From contig JAEWIK010000368.1 of assembly GCA_023387135.1 (NCBI GenBank), positions 1 to 9,206 of the forward strand: a stretch of 9,206 bases of DNA. Reading direction: 5' to 3'. The position numbers and the translations under genes were made by a program. The notes below the pieces were generated by a model. The model had not been told where the DNA came from. It worked only from the letters and a program-made list of their open reading frames with translations, and did no database searches. This document shows, piece after piece, positions 5,886 through 9,206 of the stretch; the first letter of the stretch is position 1; each line of letters opens with the position of its first letter. The stretch comes from Actinomycetes bacterium (GTDB lineage: Bacteria; Actinomycetota; Actinomycetes; Propionibacteriales; Propionibacteriaceae).

Positions 5886-7016
5886 TCAGCCCACGTCGTG
5901 CCACTGCCCACCGGCGGCGGCGGAGGCCTCGATGGCCTCGATCGTGGACTCGATCTCCCAGCCCTCGCGGAAGTCGGGCAGGACCCGTTCTCCCGTCGCT
6001 ATCGCACGCATGAACTCGCGGACCTCGAAGATCTTGAGTTCGTGGAGGCCGAGGTTGATGCCCGACATGGGCCACAGCGTCTCGTAGTGGCCGTGGCCGG
6101 GGCCCAGCTCGATGGTGCGGTAGCCGTGCTCGGCGTGCCGGTCGGAGGCGAGCGCGACCTCCAGCTTGTGGCTGTCCTGCTGGCTGAACCGCACGGCACC
6201 CCTGGTGCCGGTCAGCACGAAGGAGACCTCGAACGCCCTTCCCGTCTGCACCCTGCTGGCCTGCATGGAGCCGATGGCCCCGTTCGCGAAGCCGAGCAGG
6301 GCGAGGGCGTGGTCGTCGTTGTCGATGTCGTGGACGACGCCGTCGGCGTCCTTGCGTCGGGGAACGACTGTCCTGGTGAGGCCTGACACGCGGGCCACCG
6401 GGCCCGCGAGGTGCCTGGCCAGGGAGATCATGTGCGAGCCGAGGTCGCCCAGCGCGCCGCCGCCCGCCCGTGACCTGTCGGTGCGCCACGTGAACGGGAC
6501 GTCGGGGTCGATCATGGTGTCGGCGGAGAAGAAGCCGGTGAACGAGAACAGCTCGCCGAGCTCTCCCGCCTCCACCAGGCGCCTGGCGACGGCGATGCCG
6601 GGGTTCTGCAGGTACGTGAACCCGACGAGCGTGGCCACGCCGGCGGCCTCGGCCGCCAGCGTCATCGCCGCCGCGTCGCCGGTGGTGAGCCCGAGCGGTT
6701 TCTCGCACCAGATGTGCTTGCCTGCCCCGGCCGCCGCGATGGCCGGCTCGCGGTGGAAGGCGTTCGGGGTCACGATGTCGACGATTCCCACGTCCGGATC
6801 GGCGACCGCCTCCTCCCAGGAGGTGGTCCAGCGTTCGACGCCGTAACGGGCCGCCGCGCGCTCGGCCCGTTCGGCCTGGGGGTGGACGATGACCGACAGC
6901 TTCGGCTCGAAGGGCAGGTCGGCGAAGACCGCCCGCGCGCTACGCCAGGCCATCGTGTGTTCCTTCGCCATCAGGCCGTCGCCGATGACGGCGATGCCCA
7001 CTGTGTTGCCGGCCAC
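5886..7016 (-). CDS. Gfo/Idh/MocA-family NAD(P)-dependent oxidoreductase
   Basis: This family oxidises or reduces sugars, inositols and related polyols with NAD(P). The 376-residue protein begins with a Rossmann fold whose dinucleotide motif is G12-D-G14-L-M-A17. The family motif EKP is at 105-107 (WCEKPLGL); its lysine is catalytic in characterised members. The GGGALGDLGSH block at 185-195 provides D191 and H195, the usual catalytic pair. The start is GTG at 7014-7016, supported by AAAGG 9 nt upstream and by its position just before the Rossmann strand; the next Met, residue 16, would cut that strand. It is the last gene of the minus-strand sugar operon, 76 nt after the binding-protein gene with a stem-loop between. 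It probably acts first on the imported substrate in the cytoplasm. Substrate cannot be told from sequence; an inositol, a sugar or a sugar acid are all possible. Confidence 0.9.
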   Translation of the reverse strand: MAGNTVGIAVIGDGLMAKEHTMAWRSARAVFADLPFEPKLSVIVHPQAERAERAAARYGVERWTTSWEEAVADPDVGIVDIVTPNAFHREPAIAAAGAGKHIWCEKPLGLTTGDAAAMTLAAEAAGVATLVGFTYLQNPGIAVARRLVEAGELGELFSFTGFFSADTMIDPDVPFTWRTDRSRAGGGALGDLGSHMISLARHLAGPVARVSGLTRTVVPRRKDADGVVHDIDNDDHALALLGFANGAIGSMQASRVQTGRAFEVSFVLTGTRGAVRFSQQDSHKLEVALASDRHAEHGYRTIELGPGHGHYETLWPMSGINLGLHELKIFEVREFMRAIATGERVLPDFREGWEIESTIEAIEASAAAGGQWHDVG

Positions 7017-7051
7017 CTCGAGCCGCCTTTCTGTCGATCGGGAAGGGAAAC

Positions 7052-7082
7052 GGGGGCGAGCCGGGCGTGCCGGCCCGCCCCC
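7052..7082 (-). promoter_or_regulatory. Strong intercistronic stem-loop in the sugar operon
   Basis: Bases 7052-7064 and 7070-7082 form a 13-bp stem with a 5-nt loop. In minus-strand RNA all 13 positions pair, one of them as G-U; in plus-strand RNA that position would be an A-C mismatch. The stem lies 10 nt after the binding-protein stop codon and is followed in the minus transcript by GTTTCCCTTCCC, a poor U-tract. It could protect the binding-protein mRNA end or partly terminate before the oxidoreductase gene, giving more binding protein than enzyme. Confidence 0.65.
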
Positions 7083-7092
7083 TCCGGAGGAG

Positions 7093-8100
7093 TCACATGG
7101 CGGGCTTCTCGGTCTCCACGTTCTCCTTGGTGACGACGGTGTTCTCCAGCGGCACCATCTCGGGAACCTGCTCGCCCTTCATGACCTTGATGAGCGTCTC
7201 GATGGCGAGTTCACCGTTGCGGAACGGAGGCTGCAGGATCGTCGAGTACTGGACGCCGGCGCGGATGTTGTCGAAGGCGCCCGCCTCGCCGTTGATGCCG
7301 ACGATGATCGGCTTGAAGTCCTTGCCGCTCTCCTTGAGGGCCTGGATGAAGCCCTTGGCCATGGTGTCGTCCTCGGCGTAGACGCCCTTGATCTTGTCGC
7401 CGAAGCGGGTGATCAGGTCGCGGGAGGCGACGAGCGCCTTCTGCTGGTCGAAGTCGGCGTTGACGTAGGCGAGTTCGGTGATCTTCGCGCCGATCTCCTT
7501 CAGGCCGTCGCGGAAGCCGCCGGTGCGTGCGATCTCGGTGCCGTTGCCTGCCTGGCCGGCGATGATGACGAAGCCGCCCTCCTTGCCCATGGCGTCGTTG
7601 AGCAGGGTCGCGTTCTTCTTGCCCTGGTCGTACTTGTCGGCGCCCACGAACGAGGCGACGTGCTTCATCGACTCCTCGCCCGCCTTCGTGTCGATGGCGA
7701 CCACGGGAATGCCCGCCTGCTCGGCGGCCATGAGGCCCGGCAGGTAGCTGTTCTCGTCCGCCGGCCAGAAGAGGATGCCGTCGACGCCACGCGACACGCA
7801 GGCGTTGAACTGCTCGGCGCCGGTCTGGGCCGAGAACTCCTCGCTGACGATCGTCAGCTTCACCTTGGCGGCGTCGGCCGCCGACTGCGCGCCCTCATTG
7901 GCGGGAGTGACGTAGGGATGGGAGTTCGCCAGCGTGACGTAGCAGATCTCCTTCCCCTCGACGGAACCGCCGGCGGCTGCGCTCTGGCTCGGATCCGCCG
8001 GTGCGCTCTGCGCGGGGCCGGCGGCCGCAGAGGAACAGCCGGCGAGCGCCATCAGGACCGCGGCGGCCGATGCCACCACCGTCTTGCGACCTGTGAACAT
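7093..8100 (-). CDS. Sugar ABC transporter substrate-binding lipoprotein (RbsB-like)
   Basis: This 335-residue protein captures the sugar outside the membrane and delivers it to the permeases. The N-terminus is a lipoprotein signal: basic TGRK, a hydrophobic stretch and the lipobox LAGC with Cys22 as the lipid-modified residue. A Ser/Ala/Pro-rich linker to about residue 45 precedes the mature fold, a type I periplasmic-binding domain of the ribose/galactose group. Recognisable blocks are KEICYVTLANSHPYV, ACVSRGVDGILFWPADE, IPVVAIDTKAG and GVYAEDDTMAKG. ATG 8098-8100 has AGGAG 6 nt upstream; this site overlaps the TAG stop of the permease gene, so translation is coupled. The ligand is unknown. 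The clustering with a Gfo/Idh enzyme and a LacI regulator suggests a monosaccharide or cyclic polyol. The family assignment is firm. Confidence 0.93.
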   Translation of the reverse strand: MFTGRKTVVASAAAVLMALAGCSSAAAGPAQSAPADPSQSAAAGGSVEGKEICYVTLANSHPYVTPANEGAQSAADAAKVKLTIVSEEFSAQTGAEQFNACVSRGVDGILFWPADENSYLPGLMAAEQAGIPVVAIDTKAGEESMKHVASFVGADKYDQGKKNATLLNDAMGKEGGFVIIAGQAGNGTEIARTGGFRDGLKEIGAKITELAYVNADFDQQKALVASRDLITRFGDKIKGVYAEDDTMAKGFIQALKESGKDFKPIIVGINGEAGAFDNIRAGVQYSTILQPPFRNGELAIETLIKVMKGEQVPEMVPLENTVVTKENVETEKPAM

Positions 8101-8106
8101 GCGTTT

Positions 8107-8111
8107 CTCCT
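8107..8111 (-). promoter_or_regulatory. Ribosome-binding site of the binding-protein gene overlapping the permease stop
   Basis: On the minus strand TAGGAG contains both the TAG stop of the upstream permease (8110-8112) and AGGAG, 6 nt before the ATG of the binding-protein gene. Ribosomes finishing the permease therefore clear or load this site directly. Confidence 0.75.
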
Positions 8112-9120
8112 AGTGGGTCGTAGGTGTTGCGGATTCGTCCCTCACGACTCGATGCGTGCGGAAAGCCGTGCGTCGATCGCTGCCGGCCAGGCGGTCGAGA
8201 GCGATCAGCAGGATCAGGAGCAGGCCGGTGTAGATGGCCTGGGTGTAGGCGGGAACCCCGCTGAACTCCAGCAGCGTCGTGAGCGCGCCCAGCGCTATGA
8301 CGCCACCGAGGGTGGCGAGGGCCGAGCCACGGCCGCCCTCGAGCCGCGTGCCGCCGATGACGACCGCCGTGATGGCCGGGATGAGCATCGTCGAGCCGGC
8401 CACCGGGGAGCCGGCGGCGTTGCTCAGCGACTGCAGCACTCCCGCGGCACCGCTGAGGAAGCCGGAGAAGACGAACACGAGGGCGAGGTAGCGGTTGGGC
8501 TTGATGCCCGCCGAGGCTGCCGCGGCAGGGTTGCCGCCCACCGCGTAGAGGTTGCGGCCCATCGGTGTCCAGCGCAGCCAGACCAGCATGAGCAGCGCCA
8601 TCGTGAGGAAGATCAGCGACCTCGGCGTGAAGATCTCCGCCACCCGGGCGGTCAGCCCCAGGCCGAAGGTGGCGTCCTGCGAACTCAGCGGGTACGAGTT
8701 CGTCAGCAGCAGGGCGAGCGAGGCGAAGATCAGCAGCGACGCCAGCGTCGCCACCAGGGAGCTGATCTTGAACACGACCACCACGACGGCATTGAAGGCA
8801 CCGATCAGGGCGCCGACGGCGAGGCCGCACAGCAGTGCCGGCACGTTGCCGAGGACCGGCTGCAGGCCGATGGTGGTGATGCCCGCCATCGACAGCGTGG
8901 AGCCGACCGACAGGTCGATCTGGCCGGCGATCAGGACGGGGGTGAGGCCGAGGGCGAGCAGCCCGACGATGGTCGCGCGGTCGAGCACCGAACGCAGCGT
9001 GCTGACGGCGAAGAAGTCCGACAGCAGCAGCGCCCCGAGGATGGCGACCGCCACCAGGACGATGACGAGCCTGAACCTCACTGCTGTGTCGAGGAGGGAG
9101 CGGGGAGTGAGGCGGTTCAT
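8110..9120 (-). CDS. Sugar ABC transporter permease (RbsC-like)
   Basis: This is an integral membrane permease of the ribose-type ABC importers (BPD_transp_2 family), 336 residues against roughly 320-350 for the family. A hydrophobic first helix lies at about 18-34. The family block GQIDLSVGS is at 66-74, followed by many hydrophobic helices. The cytoplasmic loop GRNLYAVGGNPAAAASAGI and the block GGTRLEGGRGSA near the C-terminal third are also typical. A hydrophilic tail of about 25 residues ends the protein. The ATG at 9118-9120 overlaps the stop codon of another permease gene in an ATGA arrangement, with GGAGGG 10 nt upstream. The importer therefore has two permease genes and may be a heterodimer, rather than the homodimer seen with RbsC. 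The ATP-binding subunit is expected upstream, beyond the right edge. Substrate unknown. Confidence 0.92.
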   Translation of the reverse strand: MNRLTPRSLLDTAVRFRLVIVLVAVAILGALLLSDFFAVSTLRSVLDRATIVGLLALGLTPVLIAGQIDLSVGSTLSMAGITTIGLQPVLGNVPALLCGLAVGALIGAFNAVVVVVFKISSLVATLASLLIFASLALLLTNSYPLSSQDATFGLGLTARVAEIFTPRSLIFLTMALLMLVWLRWTPMGRNLYAVGGNPAAAASAGIKPNRYLALVFVFSGFLSGAAGVLQSLSNAAGSPVAGSTMLIPAITAVVIGGTRLEGGRGSALATLGGVIALGALTTLLEFSGVPAYTQAIYTGLLLILLIALDRLAGSDRRTAFRTHRVVRDESATPTTH

Positions 9121-9206
9121 GCGCGGTTGGCCCTCCGTCGGAAGTAGACGTCGACGCCGACTGCGACGACGACGATGAGGCCGGTGACGAGATCCCGCGC
9201 CTGGGT
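9117..9206 (-). CDS. C-terminus of a second sugar ABC transporter permease (partial)
   Basis: Only the last 29 codons are in the window, too short for a full call. They encode a hydrophobic helix after an ARDLVTG motif (LVTGLIVVVAVGVDVYFRRR) and a short basic end, closed by TGA at 9117-9119, which overlaps the ATG of the next permease. A final helix entered through a V-x-G-type turn, followed by an aspartate and Arg residues, is how RbsC/XylH-like permeases typically end. Position directly upstream of another permease supports this. The protein continues beyond 9206. Confidence 0.65.
   Translation of the reverse strand, partial: TQARDLVTGLIVVVAVGVDVYFRRRANRA

Noticed and set aside
7052..7082. 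Simple rho-independent terminator ending the operon
   Set aside because: The following sequence has only a broken U-tract, and the oxidoreductase gene continues in the same direction 36 nt further on; a partial terminator or stabilising hairpin fits better.
7081..7090. CCTCCGGAGG palindrome as a regulator site
   Set aside because: It lies at the 3' end of the binding-protein gene, overlaps the base of the large stem-loop and is easily expected in GC-rich DNA.
6889..9147. Very long plus-strand open frame (752 codons) opposite the sugar operon
   Set aside because: It is antisense to three well-supported genes and its product is low-complexity Gly/Ala/Arg/Asp/Gln/His sequence typical of shadow frames in high-GC DNA.

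Overview
The window is dense, high-GC bacterial DNA. Gene families, Shine-Dalgarno use, many overlapping start/stop codons and G/C-rich codon choice point to an actinobacterium (Actinomycetota); I cannot name the genus from sequence alone. There is no RNA gene, insertion sequence or CRISPR array, and no gene-free stretch longer than 300 bases. Genes form two transcription directions: plus strand to 5884, then minus strand from 5886 to the right edge.

Left part (1-2833, plus). A protein cut by the left edge has three zones: an Arg/Gly/Tyr/Ser-rich N-terminal region resembling RGG-type RNA-binding tails, a TPR-like helical middle, and an extremely acidic C-terminal tail. Its stop codon overlaps the start of a HAD-IIA phosphatase. 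This pair resembles mycobacterial Rv1691-Rv1692, where Rv1692 is a glycerol-3-phosphate phosphatase. In mycobacteria the pair leads towards tlyA; here it is followed by biotin genes.

Middle (2863-4816, plus). bioY, bioM and bioN encode a complete ECF-type biotin importer: substrate-binding membrane protein, ATPase and coupling membrane protein. A candidate promoter lies just before bioY. bioY has no usable ATG, GTG or TTG: the codon at the expected start, correctly placed behind an AGGAG ribosome-binding site, is AAG.

Right part (4839-9206). A LacI-family regulator on the plus strand converges on a minus-strand operon for uptake and oxidation of an unidentified sugar or polyol. In transcription order the operon holds the C-terminus of one ABC permease (cut by the right edge), a second RbsC-like permease, a lipoprotein sugar-binding protein and a Gfo/Idh/MocA dehydrogenase. 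A strong stem-loop separates the last two genes. The ATPase of the transporter is not in the window. The regulator and dehydrogenase stop codons are one base apart, so the two transcripts must overlap. The LacI protein probably controls this operon, but the operon promoter lies outside the window.
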